Positions 22,140 to 33,406 of a stretch of DNA of 36,438 nucleotides are shown here, in pieces (the stretch's first letter is position 1; each line of letters begins with the position of its first letter). The stretch is taken from contig JAAVTG010000177.1 of the NCBI GenBank assembly GCA_011947345.1, positions 1 through 36,438 of the forward strand. Reading direction: 5' to 3'. This stretch comes from Phytophthora quininea. Taxonomy: Eukaryota > Oomycota > Peronosporomycetes > Peronosporales > Peronosporaceae. Under the pieces are notes generated by a model. That model saw nothing but the letters and a program-made list of their open reading frames with translations, had not been told where the DNA came from and made no database searches. The position numbers were made by a program, and so were the translations under genes.

Positions 22140-22542
22140 GTTGGCTGGGAGGTCCTTCGCTCTCGATCAAGCAAAAGGTAGAATGCCGAACCCGTAGAGG
22201 AGACCGAAGGCGAGGTGGTGACCTCGTCGCTCTGCTTTGGTGGACGACGGGATCGGGCAAAGCGTGCTCATGGATCGGCTGGATAGTTTTCGGTGCTCTC
22301 TGGAGACGACATGGCCACACAACGCGCAACGCACGACAAGTCTGTCGCGGTACTGCACATGTATTTGTGCAGGACCATGTGGGATGGCGTGCCCCAAAAC
22401 TTTTCATGCGATTAACCAGCGGCTGAAGTTTTTGTTGTTCGTTTGTTCGAACACAAACAATGCGACTAAAACATGCTGGCCGTGGCGGATGGGAATTATC
22501 GTGGGGACGATGACAAGATTCCGATTTGACACGTTTGCTCGT
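22140..22542. other. Intergenic region
   Basis: Lies between the 5' end of the EGF-like gene and the 3' end of the DXO/RAI1-like gene, both on the minus strand. Only short overlapping frames on both strands are open. No conserved-looking protein, repeat or RNA gene is seen. It must contain the EGF-gene promoter. Confidence 0.5.
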
Positions 22543-24027
22543 CTACAGTGCTTCCTTTCGGTTGAGACGGCAAGCACCACCTGAGAGGAGACACGCCTTC
22601 ATAAGTCTGCGGACAGGAACGATGGTCCTGAGGACGGTCTCATCTCGATTACATGCTGGCGAGGGATGTACGTGACACGGAAGCGGCGTCCTTCCTCTCG
22701 CCTGGTCGTAGATCCAGTCCAGCAGCGACTTTGTGAAATTCAAACACACGATGGGGCTCTACGACACACAAGCGATAGACGTTAGAAACAGCATCGACAC
22801 GTCGTGCGTATCGCGCTTCGTCAACGTAGCGGCTTACCCAGTGCTTCCGACAGAAGTTCGGGATGTCCGTGACCTGGAAGGTCTGGAGCTTGCGCACTTG
22901 AATTCGTCGTTGCGGAACGCACACACGATCTTAGGGGTGCCGACCACGTACGACTGGATCCAGAACGCGAGCAGCTTGAACCGCTCGAACACGAACTGGT
23001 CCTTCTCGCGCTGCAGCAGCCGGAAGGTCTTCAACTCGACGTATTCGCGTCGTCCGGCGTCATCGTTTCCCTCGCCGTCGTAGCAATCAATTTCCGCGGC
23101 AACTACCAGCTGCTTGTCTCCGAGCGTCAAGGCCGAGATGCTGCAATACTCCTCATCCTCGTTCACGGTGCGATGGTCTCCAATTTCCTTTCTTTTGGAT
23201 GAGTGGAGTAGATTTCGAACCGCCGTCCAGCGAACGCGCCTCGACGCTGGTTCTCATGCGGATTGCGGTTGCTCTCGATATCCTGCTGCGTTCTTCTCAC
23301 GTCCAAATACACGCAGCCGCCTCGCTTCTCAACCTCGAAAGCCCAGTCGTTTTTGCTGTTGTACGGCGTCTGAAAGATAACAGCAGTGAAGTCGGTTGAT
23401 TGCCAAGATCGCTAGCAACAGAATGCCCGACTTACGCCCATGATTTTGTTCAGGTTGTTCCGGTACGTGACAAAGTGAGGCTGCTTTCGATTCTTGCCCT
23501 GAAAATGCTCCAACGCCGACAACAACGGCGCAATCGGAGCTGGCGGTCGCGTGGGGTCCGCTTCATCCTTGCCCACAAACCCTTCGAAGCCGTCGAGTAG
23601 ATTCGCTCCAATCTGCCAAACAAAAGTTGGTTTAGTTTATTGCTAGGCGTAAAACTCGAGCACGCTTGGTCTTCCACCTCTGCTTTATTGTATCTCAGCT
23701 GACACACACACAACTCTACGTCAAGTACTTCTTCTTCGTCTTGATCGCTTACACGCACCAAATTCGACCGATCAAATCGAACTTCGTCTGCGTATTTGCT
23801 AAAGTAGGCGATCTCCTCCGGCTAAAAAGGCGGAAATGTTACTGGGAGGCGAGAACGACTCAGAAACGCTTGCGAACCTTGGACGGCGTCACTCGAGGCT
23901 GCCGCTGCAGCTCACTAGCACGAGACACCGTGAACACTCGGACGTCTGTCGTGGTCGGCACCGCGTGACGAGGCCGCTGCGTCGGCCGGTCGTCACCTTC
24001 ATCCCGCCGGCGTTTCTCGACCACCAT
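22543..24027 (-). CDS. DXO/RAI1 family decapping and 5'-3' exoribonuclease
   Basis: Six exons on the minus strand: 24027-23878, 23821-23759, 23698-23678, 23612-23436, 23369-22838 and 22758-22543, about 386 residues, the usual family length. Family marks: PEEIAYFS near the start, then LRYNK (split by introns), NLNKIMGTPY, the GRRFEIYS glutamate, the ExD pair in AAEIDCYD, the ExK pair in YVELKT, and FERFKLLAFWIQSYVVGTPKIVCAFR. These are the metal-binding residues of DXO/RAI1 enzymes, which remove faulty or NAD caps from RNA and partner with the nuclear Rat1 nuclease in fungi. Exon 5 is two bases short of phase; one base near 23167-23168 (C run) and one near 22897-22905 restore it, giving EFQVRKLQTFQVTDIP. 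The 21-base third exon is notable. Last-exon residues after the conserved core are less certain. Confidence 0.9.
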
Positions 24028-24074
24028 CGCGACCACTAATCTTAATCCTAAAAGCAACTGATCGCTTGTTTTAG

Positions 24075-24496
24075 GTAAAGTTCCTTGTGTTGAAGTGAAT
24101 AACGCCAAAGTGCGTCAGCCTGTCGGGCGCCAGTTTGCTGGCAAGGAATGGTAAGAACATTCGATCTCGGTTTGAAGTTCTTGAGTCGCCAAACATCAGT
24201 CGTACCGAGAGGAGGGTCTGTGGAGGATGCCTCGCCGTCTACAGCAAGTAGAGGGAGACTGGCATTTATGGCATGGTGTGATGCCGCTGAAGGTCTTCTT
24301 TGACATGTGAGTTCACCCTCTCAATTCTTGCTGATGGACCCCTTTTACAAAGCGCTCAAACATTTTTATCCGTTTCGTTAGAAGTTTCCTCACCAATCTC
24401 GCACGAAACGAATCACCTTTGGCTACTGACTACAAGGGGCTTGGTCTCAACTACGAGTGCATCATGCAAGACTCCTGCAGCCTTGTCGATACCTAG
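24075..24496 (+). CDS. Exons of an unrecognised spliced gene or relic
   Basis: Three exon-like blocks: 24075-24150 (KVPCVEVNNAKVRQPVGRQF, acceptor TTTTAG, donor GTAAGA), 24200-24306 (GDWHLWHGVMPLKVFFDI, donor GTGAGT) and 24382-24496 (SFLTNLARNESPLATDYKGL onward, ending SLVDT and a stop). The second intron, 75 bases, keeps frame exactly. The first junction is one base short unless a G is added at 24150. No start codon is evident: the region just upstream is the divergent DXO/RAI1 start at 24027, so the first exon would have to overlap that gene. It could be the 3' end of a truncated gene left beside the duplicated tract. No domain is recognised. Confidence 0.35.
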
Positions 24497-24687
24497 ATAG
24501 CTGTCGCCAGCTATCTGCGCCTGTCAGGTTAACACGCCGACGTGGCCGGTCGCGACTACATAACCTCGCTCAAGACGAGGAGGCACTTGGCTGGCCCTAA
24601 ATTGTCCGTTGGCGAGGGCCCGCTCCATCCGAGGCTGTCCCCAGTCCAGCACCACCTCACTTTCCAACGTATTACACCCCCGACACA

Positions 24688-27250
24688 ATGCATGATGGTC
24701 CAGTCATCAAGCTGGGTGGGGTCGTCTGGTTTGAAGCGGTCATTCTCGTGGGTACGCCGTCATGTGCTTCTTGTGTTTGCTGCTCATTATTTACCTGCGA
24801 GTCAACCGTCGAGAAGCCTTCAAGGGCGACGTCTACGCGTCTCGCAAGGTCATTCTGCCAGCGTTCGAGCCGCTGCTGTGGATTTTGGCCTTCAGCACGG
24901 GCGTCTACGTCGTCTTCTTCAGCGTCGCATTGAGCATCCAGCTCTACACGGTGGGCTTCCCCAATATCGATCGAGAATGGTTCTACGCCGGTCGACAATT
25001 CGTCTTTGTACTGGTGCTCATGTTCCTGTGTCAGAAGAGTGTGTCGGGTCCTGCCTTGCGGTCTGCAGTCGCGAAATCTCTGCTGCTGTCTTGTTATACG
25101 GTACCGGTCGTGTATCTGTTCACCATCTACCTGCCGAGCAAACTCAACTTGCTCTTCTTCGTGAAACTTGGAGGTCGTCCGTTGCTGCTGCTCGTCGTGG
25201 TGTACGTGACGATGATCCGTCCACCGGTGGGTCGAGCGAACCCGCAGGTTTTGAGACTCCACGGCTGGTTCATCACCATCTACCACATCTTCCTCGTGCT
25301 CTACAGCCTCTCGCAGCAGTACTTTGAAGAAACGGTCTGGTATCCGATCCTCACGTACGTGGTCGCCATTTGGAGCTCCTTCTGCCCACTGTTGATCTGG
25401 TGGTTGCTGCGAGCCGATACCGAGTACTGGAGAGGAATGGGCAAGCGAGCATGCTCGCTCCAACATGTCGTTCATCATACAACCGAGCCGGCCAACACCA
25501 TCCGACCAAGTATCGTCAATGAGAACACCTCATCTCATGGTCTGCACGTGCTCATCGAAGTGCATCGCAAGTTCCTGATCGACTTTGCTCACCTGGAGCT
25601 CAAGGGGAAAATCAATGCTGCTACGAACGCCATCATGTTCCGTGGAGTGCTGCGGTCGAGAGCTGACGTCGCAGTGAAAGTGTATACACCTCGACATTTC
25701 ACTGAAGAAGTGGTGGCGGAGTTCTCCCACGAGGCGGCGCTGTGTGCGTCCTTGACCCACCCAAACATTGTCGAGTTCTACGGCATGTGCGTGTGTCCTC
25801 CGACGATTTGTTTGGTGGCCGAACTGTGCCAGTGCACGCTGGAGGAAATGCTGCTAGCACAGGTCGACGATTTCGATCAACATGGCGGAGCTAGTGTCCA
25901 GAGGATGGAGCTCACTGTCGCCTACATGTTGGACTGCGCGCGTGCAGTGGCGTACGTGCACAGCTTCACGCCGCCATTCCTCCACCGCGACATTAAACCG
26001 GCGAACTTTCTGCTTGACGGGGACAACACGGTCAAGCTCACAGACTTCAGCGACTCGCGACGCCTTCCCAACGAATTGCCAGTGTCAAGTGCGGGGATCT
26101 ACAGCAGTGGACCGCAGCCACTCTCGAAGCAAAAGCCTCTTCTCAAGCCGAAAATGACGGTGACTGGAACGGTCGACTACATGGCACCGGAGATGATCGG
26201 GAGTCGAACGGGCCTGGCCACCTACGCCGAAGCTGCCGACGTGTACTCGCTGGCCATCACCTTCTGGGATATGCTTTACCCAGGCCACGAGAAATACCCA
26301 GACACGAACAACAACCACTTGCTGGTGTTCGAGGAAGTTCTAGGCGGCTCTCGTCCTCTGCTGGAATTCGGCGGTGACGACGACGACGAGTTTGTGCCTC
26401 TGGGACTGCGTGAACTCATTCTGAGTGCTTGGCAGAAAGACCCCGACGCTCGACCCACTGCTCAGGACGTCGTCAGCGAGCTCGAGAAGGTCCAAGAAGA
26501 ACTGCTGGCAGTGCTGGCTCAGGACCTGCTCGAGACGGAGAACGAAGGTTGCAGTCCCGTCACGATCCCATTGCCTGGGGAGCGCGTGGTAGATCGCATG
26601 GAAGAGCTGAGGGTGATTCAAACGGACAGTGAAGGCCTTCGTCTCGGTCGTGCGCTCATGGACGCGGGCTTTCTGCACCACCTCGAGCACAACTGTGGCT
26701 TCCGAAACAACGACAGCTCGCTCTACGTGCTGGACGACGACAACATTAGTTTCTGTCAGCCGCTGGCCATTCTGGAGGAAGTCGACGGCGCTCAAGAGTC
26801 CGATATCGCTCCCCACGTTTCGCAGAGCTGTCCAGGGTATCCGTTGGTGTCGTCTTCCTCCAAGCCGAAGCTGCGCAAGCGGAACGGTTGCTGTCTCACT
26901 TGACGTCGACGTTCTCGAGCAGTGTGCAAAGCGGGTCTGAAAGTGGTCGGTCGCTAGGAAGTGACTGCGCTTGTCGACTGTTGGGACGGCTGGAAAACGT
27001 GCCGATGACTCCCGTCAGCGGTCGAAAGCGACGACGCAAAGGCCGAGCCGCAATGAGTCGGAACAGCAGCGCCAGCAGCATCTTCAGCCACAGCAGTTCC
27101 ACGAGCTTGTTAACACCGAAGCGGTGGAATCTGCGGCGGAAAACCGAGCCGGAGAACTCGCTCCGCAGTAGATTGCTGGAAGGAGAGCAGCAGCAGCAGC
27201 ACGTCATCGATTTTGGGCTGGACGTCGTGACCCCCTCCGCACTAGTTTAG
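24688..27250 (+). CDS. Seven-transmembrane receptor-like TKL kinase with DEP domain, copy B (frame interrupted)
   Basis: Near-identical to copy A from 24745 on: same seven helices, same missing glycine loop (KINAATNAIMF), VAVK, HRDIKPANF, DFS in place of DFG, and DEP-like segment. The first 19 codons (MHDGPVIK onward) differ from copy A. As written the frame breaks twice: GTGGGTAC at 24750-24752 has one G fewer than copy A, and GCGGAAC at 26881-26882 again has one G fewer, producing a stop near 26903. A third indel, an extra C in 27231-27235, replaces the copy A ending PPH by PSALV. One codon of the acidic run is also deleted. The first two may be consensus errors like those in neighbouring genes; if real, this is a pseudogene. 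Confidence 0.8.
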
Positions 27251-27800
27251 CTTCGTCGCGATCACATTGTACACTAATCTGACAAGCATTTTATGAAGGC
27301 CGGTGGTTGAAATTGTCATGACAGACTGAGAGTGATGTCGACGTCGGTGACAACGAAACGAATGTTAGGACGGTAAATCGCCTTCAGAGGGTGCACTTTA
27401 TCAAGCGTCTGCATGGATTTGGATTGGAGCTTTCTTGTCCGGCGTGTTTTGGCCACTACATCTTCAGGAATCTACCAAGGTAACACTCGAATAGGATATG
27501 CGTTGCCGCCATGAACAAAACGTAGCTTCTTCCTCAAAGTGCTCACGGATCTGCTGACACATTTCGGTGTGCTCATGGCATCTAATGTAGCCATTTTGAA
27601 AGTGCAGTTGAAGTGAAATTCTGAGGGCATCGAGGCTGGCAACGTTCTCTACGTCGGCTGGGAGAAGGATTGCATTCCTGAAGGAGGCATCGGTTTCTGT
27701 CCACCTCCTCCGGGCCGCTCGGGCATCTACATGTCAACGGGGATTTAGCCATTGATGCAGCGCTAGCTGCTGCAGCTCCTGCTTCGGCTCCTGCCACCCC
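24745..27800 (+). repeat. Copy B of the 3.06 kb inverted duplication
   Basis: Matches the reverse complement of 8443-11501 almost throughout. The match starts inside the kinase gene at CTCGTG and ends at GCCACCCC (27800). Beyond 27800 this copy continues into the 3' flank of the coiled-coil/zinc-finger/SAM gene. The next sequence related to the copy A flank appears only at about 28255-28300, where the SAM exon lies. Confidence 0.92.
27316..27594 (-). CDS. Small two-exon gene, copy B, 67 residues
   Basis: The ATG at 27594 sits in a good context (CAAAATGGC). Exon 1 is 27594-27547, the intron 27546-27472 (75 bases, GTGAGC to GGTAG) and exon 2 27471-27316; phases agree. The peptide begins MATLDAMSTPKCVSRS and continues in exon 2 as a basic segment (KTRRTRKLQSKSM) with a hydrophobic end (FVVTDVDITLSLS). 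It ends 65 bases from the convergent kinase. A longer frame (DVENVASLDALRISLQLHF and onward) is open across exon 1 in a different phase, so the true gene may differ. No family is recognised; the counterpart in copy A has lost this start codon. Confidence 0.4.
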
Positions 27801-27888
27801 AAGACTCGCGCTCACTTCCGGTTTTTACTACTCCGGCGATGACGACGATACAAATCCTACTGTCCTTCGTTGTGTTGTTCTTTACCAG

Positions 27889-30800
27889 CTATCTCTTGGG
27901 GTTCTCCAGTGCCTGATTGATCCTACGGAACTGCAACGAAGTAGGAATTAGTTGCTACAAACACGTACTGGCGAACAATTAGCCGTACCATGTCGTTGGA
28001 CGAAGGTAAACTCCCGAGATCCCTTTGAGGTGATGGCTGGGATTTACGCCGAAGGAGGTCTCGTGGGTGGGTGAAGCCTCCTCCCATCGAGTGACGCAAT
28101 TGCGTTGTTGGTGGTTCGCTGGTTTCAAAGTCGTCCCCATCTTCTTCCTTCTCCTCCTCGTCTTCTTCCTCTTCGTCGTCTGAATACGCGTCACTTGTCT
28201 GAATAGCTTCGATTGCGTGCAGAATTCTTTCTCGATGAACTCGATTGTTAATTCCAAAGTCGTTGATCAAATCGCTCTCCGTGAGCTCCAGCAACATCTC
28301 GCCGTTGCACTGCTTTTGGTGGAAGCGGGTCTAAACAGGGAGAAACAAAATAATTATCCGCCGAAACGGTAGATGAAGCAATGTTGAAGTCTTACCACCA
28401 CTTCGGGCACGCCGACATCTTCATGAAGCCACAAACACACGTTCTCGACACTCCACTCCTTCACCACTGAAGCCAACAAAACTCCCGTAAGGATTGACCA
28501 TTGATATCTATTGTTTGATCAGTTCATACCTTGAGCGAGAGTCAATTGACCATCATCTTCGTCGTCGTCTTCGTCGTCTTCATAGTCATCCTCATCTTCC
28601 TCGTCGTGGTCATCAACCACACCCGGCCGAATCCCTAGATTACCTGTTTGAAAACTGGTTGATCACAACAACTTGTTAGCACGGAAGTGGGGAATGTAAC
28701 TTTAGCAAAGAAAAGATACGAACCTCGGTGCACTGGCCCGTCCAGTAGCGTTGACTGCTCCAGGGTTCGTGAGTTGCGAGAGAGCCAAATTCCGTCGTGC
28801 TAATCTGTTGGACGCTGTTTCGTCTGTAGCTGCCAGGATCGTACTGTTAGCGGTGTCAATTGAGATGACGTTTGTAATGTACGAACCTGTTGATGAACCT
28901 CCCAAACGAGGGTCAGCAGTAGCACGCCTGGCATTTGCTTGAGGAGCTTGTGTTGATTCTGCTAATGATGGCGGTGGGAATGGAGGAGGCGGAGGAATTT
29001 TAATGGGGTTCCAGCAGACGCTTGTTGAAGACCAAACGAAGCTAGACTCGATTGTGTAGAAGCTGCATTTCCTGTTGTCGACGCTGGAATTGACTTGCAA
29101 CTTGTCGAGTGTGCAACGATCGTGTCAGCGGAAAAGAGCTGGCAGCACCGAACGCACTTAATCGGACGCTTTGAGCAGCGACTGGTATGTGTAGCTAAAG
29201 CAGACTGCGGCATCTGCAGACCAGAATTCAGTCAAATAGCGAGTGTCAGACTGTACCATCCTTGCCTTATAGAAATTGAGGCACTTCAGCGTACATTTTC
29301 ATTGCAGTGTGGACATGATCTGAGATTTGTTTTGCATGAAGTCTCGTGCCGCACTAGGTCTCGCGAGATCACGACCATGTTGCAATGCTGGCAGCGCTTT
29401 GGTCGCCAATCGCAACTACGCACACCAAAAATGAACCAAACGGTCAATACAACAGAGTATCTAGCATTCACACGTACGTTTGCTCATGAGCTTCAATGTT
29501 GCTCGAGTCGATCTCGTCGTCACAGAACTTGCATTCCACTTTTTCGGACGTGCTTTGTGTCTTCGTAGACAGAGTCGAGACTGGTTTAGCAGCTTCTGGG
29601 TGGGGCACTTGTGGGGAGCTGGAGCTGCAGTTGTGGTAGTAAGAGGTTTCTTGGGGCACCGCGTTGCCACGTGGTTTGGAATACCTCGCTGGAGGAACTT
29701 TCCGCCACACTCGTTAGGACAGGAGACCAATCTACAGTCACAATTTTCGATGTGCTCCTGCAATTCGGACATCTATCCAATGAAGCGAGTTAGTAGTGGA
29801 TTTTGCTAGAGGTCCCACGAAAATGGTAAGTACAAGGAAAGGTTACCTTCTGACGACGAAGGCAGTGAGGGCACTGTTTCAGCACTTTATCGCAGTTAAT
29901 TTCGTGTTCCAGCAGTTCCAGACTTGGTATATCGATTGAACAATGTCGACACTTTTTCAAAGAACCTCCAGTCAATGTGGTAGCATCTTCTTTGATATCC
30001 GTACTGCTATCTGTCTCGCAGTTGAGCTCATGCGTCTCAAGACCAGCCCACTGCATTTCCTTTTTGCAGTTGGGGCACTCCACGATGCGTTTGGGACACA
30101 GCGATTTCTCATGCTCAGACTTTTGATCTGACCGAACCGGCAAGCGACACAATCCACACAAAACATGCGAAACGGGAGTTGAACGGGCGGGGATAGCTGG
30201 CACAGAAGTAGTTGGTGCTGTGACTTGAGCCTCGACAATTTCAAGGGTTTTCGAAGACGAAGCGATTTCTTCAGATGCCAAATTCTGGGCTGCGCGAGAC
30301 CAAGCCCCATCTTCTGCTGCGTTGGTCGAGCGCTGAGCAAATATTTTGGCTAGTGGAGACAACGGTGGTGGGATTTCCTCTTTGGTAGTCGTAGACTTCG
30401 GCTGGGTTGGTGGGGTCGTGGAAAGTGATGCTTGATCGGGAAGTTTGATGGCGTTTTGCTGCTCGTCGTTTGGTGTCGGGTGAATGGCAGTCGCCTCGTT
30501 CTTTTGGGCTTCTGGACGATCAGTTGGAGCAAGTGGTGCCGGGGGTGGCGAGTTATTGTTTGGCTTCGTGTCTCGATCAATTAGCCCAGGAGCTTGTGTT
30601 GCAGAAGTTGATTCAGTATTTCTCGCCATGGGTTGAGGAGGGTGACCTGAAAGTACTGGTGCTTGGGTGCTTGAAAATGAGCGGCTGCTTGCAGCTGCTT
30701 TCACCGCTATGACGGTCGGCATTATTTCCTGGAAGAGCTGATGATGAAGCAGCCCGAACAAGTGTCGTTGTGCTTGTTGTTGGGGTTGCAGTCGCTCCAG

Positions 30801-33406
30801 CAACGAAAGAACATCTAGACTCTGCATCTTCCAGAGCATTTTTGCCAAGCACCGAATGCGCTGCAGGCGTTTGATTCGACCGCTCCAGTTGCTGCTGCTT
30901 TGACTCCATCTCCAACTTTCGTCGATTTTCCACGCGAGCTTTTGCCAATTCCGCTTCTGCCAGAGCACCTTTGGCTGTTGCGGCGATTGTGCTCTCGCGT
31001 TTGCTGCCTTGACTGTCCTCATTGCGCTGTAAACTTGTTGCATTTTCTACTGGTTTTGCGGTGAGGAGTAGTGGACTAGACTCTAAAGGCGATTCGCTTT
31101 GGGGTGCATTCAATTGAACGGTGGGTTGGACCGGCACAGCATCCCCCGGCAGCCCAGCAGATTTCCCTTCCTTCGTTGATGTTGCCTTCGGCTTTGTAGT
31201 TTCCACGGAACCCGCCGGCTTTACGTTATCCAACTTATTTGATTCTGCCGTTGTCGCAGTCGTAATTGTTGTTGGTTCTACAGCACTCGCAATCGTTGAT
31301 GGGGCCATGACGGGCGGAAGCTGTAGCGTTGGCGGATGAGCATACGGCGATGACGGCCAAAATCCGTGATAGGGAGATTGGGCCATGACCATTTGTGACT
31401 GCGACTGTGTTTGGAGCTGCAGCTGCATTTGCATTTTGTTCAGCAAGCTCTCCATCGTGGACACGTACGCGTTCGTCTGCTTTTCAAAAGCTGAGCTTGA
31501 TTCTTTCGGTGCGGTCTCATTCTTTGGTGTCGGTGCTCGTAAAGTTGTCACCGTCTTCGATAGCTGCGCTATCGAAGTATTTGTTTCTGTGAGACTTTCT
31601 TCAAGCCGCTTCAACTTCTGTTCCCATTCTGCGTCGTTATTATCACTCTGTGTCTTTACAGCTCCTCGGCACGCCTCGATTGACTTCTCGGCGTGACTCT
31701 CCACGTCTTTGATACGCCTTTCAACGTTGCTTTCGTGTTGAGACAGTTTGGAACGGCTTTCTTGGGTGAGGCCGTGGATCTGGTCCTCCAGTTGATGCCT
31801 ACTCTTTCGTAGTGCTTCTTGTAATTCATCCATCGCAACCTTGCGTTCTTTTTGCTCCATTTCAACCTTCTTCACCAAGTCTTGCAGCTTCGCTTGCCAG
31901 GAATTCGACTGTCCCTCGAGCGCTGTGGTCATGTTATTCATCGATTGCTGCACGGATCGTTCCATCCGATCAAACATGTCTCGAGAGGCAGCAATACATT
32001 CACCACGGGATTTATCCTGCAAGGACTTGACTTGGCTTTCGAGTTGCGCGACCACAGCAGAGCAACGGCTTTTGCAGTCTTCTCCAACAACACGTTGAAC
32101 AGCTTCGACTTCCTTCTTGCGTGAGAACTTGCTGCTGCACTCGTCTACTGCTTGACGAATTACTCTGGCTTGAGTATCAACGTAGTCCTTGGCCACTGCT
32201 GTCAGATCCTTCAGAATTCCCTCTCGCAATTCAGCCATTCTCTTTTCATGCAGTCGTTGTTCTTCTTTCTCTTTCGCTTCCACTTCTTCTTTCGGCGGTT
32301 GAGGGACACGAGCATGCTGCTGTCCCTCGCGTTGGTCCTGGGAAATATCCATCTTGGCCACATGATGCTTCAGAGCGCTTAGATCACTTCGAAGTTCGCT
32401 TATTTCTTCCGCCATACCACGATTCACTTTCTGGGCAAGATTATCCAGCAGCAAAGTGGAAGAGCTCGATGTCCGCGTGATCTCAGCGATCTGCTGGGCC
32501 TGGTGCTGTAGATTCGCCTGCAGTTGCGCCTTGATCGGCTCCATCGCAGCATTAAACTGCACCAGCAGCTCCGATCTTGACAGCTTCTCCTGCGCTACCG
32601 CCTGGGTAGAATTCCCCTGTTCACGCAGCGCAGCCACCATTTGCCGCAGCTCCAGCAACTGGTTCTCCGTCTGCATCCTCCATGACTCATCTTTTCCGCA
32701 CATGGACTGCAGATGAAAGCCGATGTCTTTCTGCGTTGTGAGCTCCTGTCGGATCTTGGACTGCACTTGGTCCAACGTGTGTAGCTGTCGGTCGTTCGCG
32801 CACACCTCGACACGCAGTCGATCCAGCTCCTCGGACGTGGATTTAGAGCTGCAGTAGCGCGCTCAGCTGTCGTTCAGCGATGGCGGCGCGAGCGTCCACC
32901 TCCAGCTTCAAACTCAGTCGGACCTGCTCCATCATCTGCGCCACATCGTAGGACGGCGACGCGTACGCCTGGAAGCCTCCTCCAGAGCGTGGATAGCGTC
33001 GTTCTTCGTACTGATCCGGCTCCTGTTCCTGAGCTTCCATGGTTGCAAACTCCTGTTGCTTACTGTGGTGCACTCGCTGGTTGTCTTTGGCGGCGCGTTT
33101 GTGCTCCTGTCGCCGGTGGAAGTGCTCCGAGAACGAGGTCGCTGGCGTCGGTTCCGCACCGCGTTGGAAAGCTGAAGACACGCGCGAATAAGACGGAGCT
33201 TGCTGGTCTCGCTGGGACTGCTGGCGGTGGCGGTAGTCCGCAGCCATGCCTGCTCTCAAGTACGAGTGCGCTACATTTTCCGTGGGCTCTGGCGCCGCGC
33301 TGTCGGCGGCGAACTCGGCCGAGAGGTCTTCGAACTGTCGGAACTGCTGCTGCAGATTGGCGTCCGTGCACTTGATGATGGCGGCGAGGTTGGCCTCCCA
33401 GTCCAT
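27889..33406 (-). CDS. Coiled-coil / nine TRAF-type zinc finger / SAM-domain protein
   Basis: Ten exons on the minus strand: 33406-30705, 30646-29847, 29772-29478, 29415-29295, 29213-29033, 28961-28724, 28654-28530, 28466-28396, 28330-27989, 27930-27889; about 1638 residues. Residues about 190-560 are a long coiled coil, followed by a Gln-, Pro- and Thr-rich linker. About 1063-1345 hold nine CxxC...HxxxC fingers (for example CGLC..HEKSLC, CPNC..HELNC, CRHC..HEINC, CVRC..HSTSC) of the TRAF/XAF1 type. Then come a proline run, a long Asp/Glu run, and a SAM domain (about 1487-1555: VKEWSVENVCLWL, LLELTESDLINDFG), then the end FRRINQALENPKR. Two frame defects: one base too many near 32841-32848 and one too few near 29613-29650. 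The intron 28962-29032 has a weak donor. A scaffold role is inferred from the domains; function is unknown. Confidence 0.83.

Noticed and set aside
28560..28610. GTCGTCTTC-rich run as possible microsatellite
   Set aside because: It encodes the in-phase Asp/Glu run of the zinc-finger/SAM protein.
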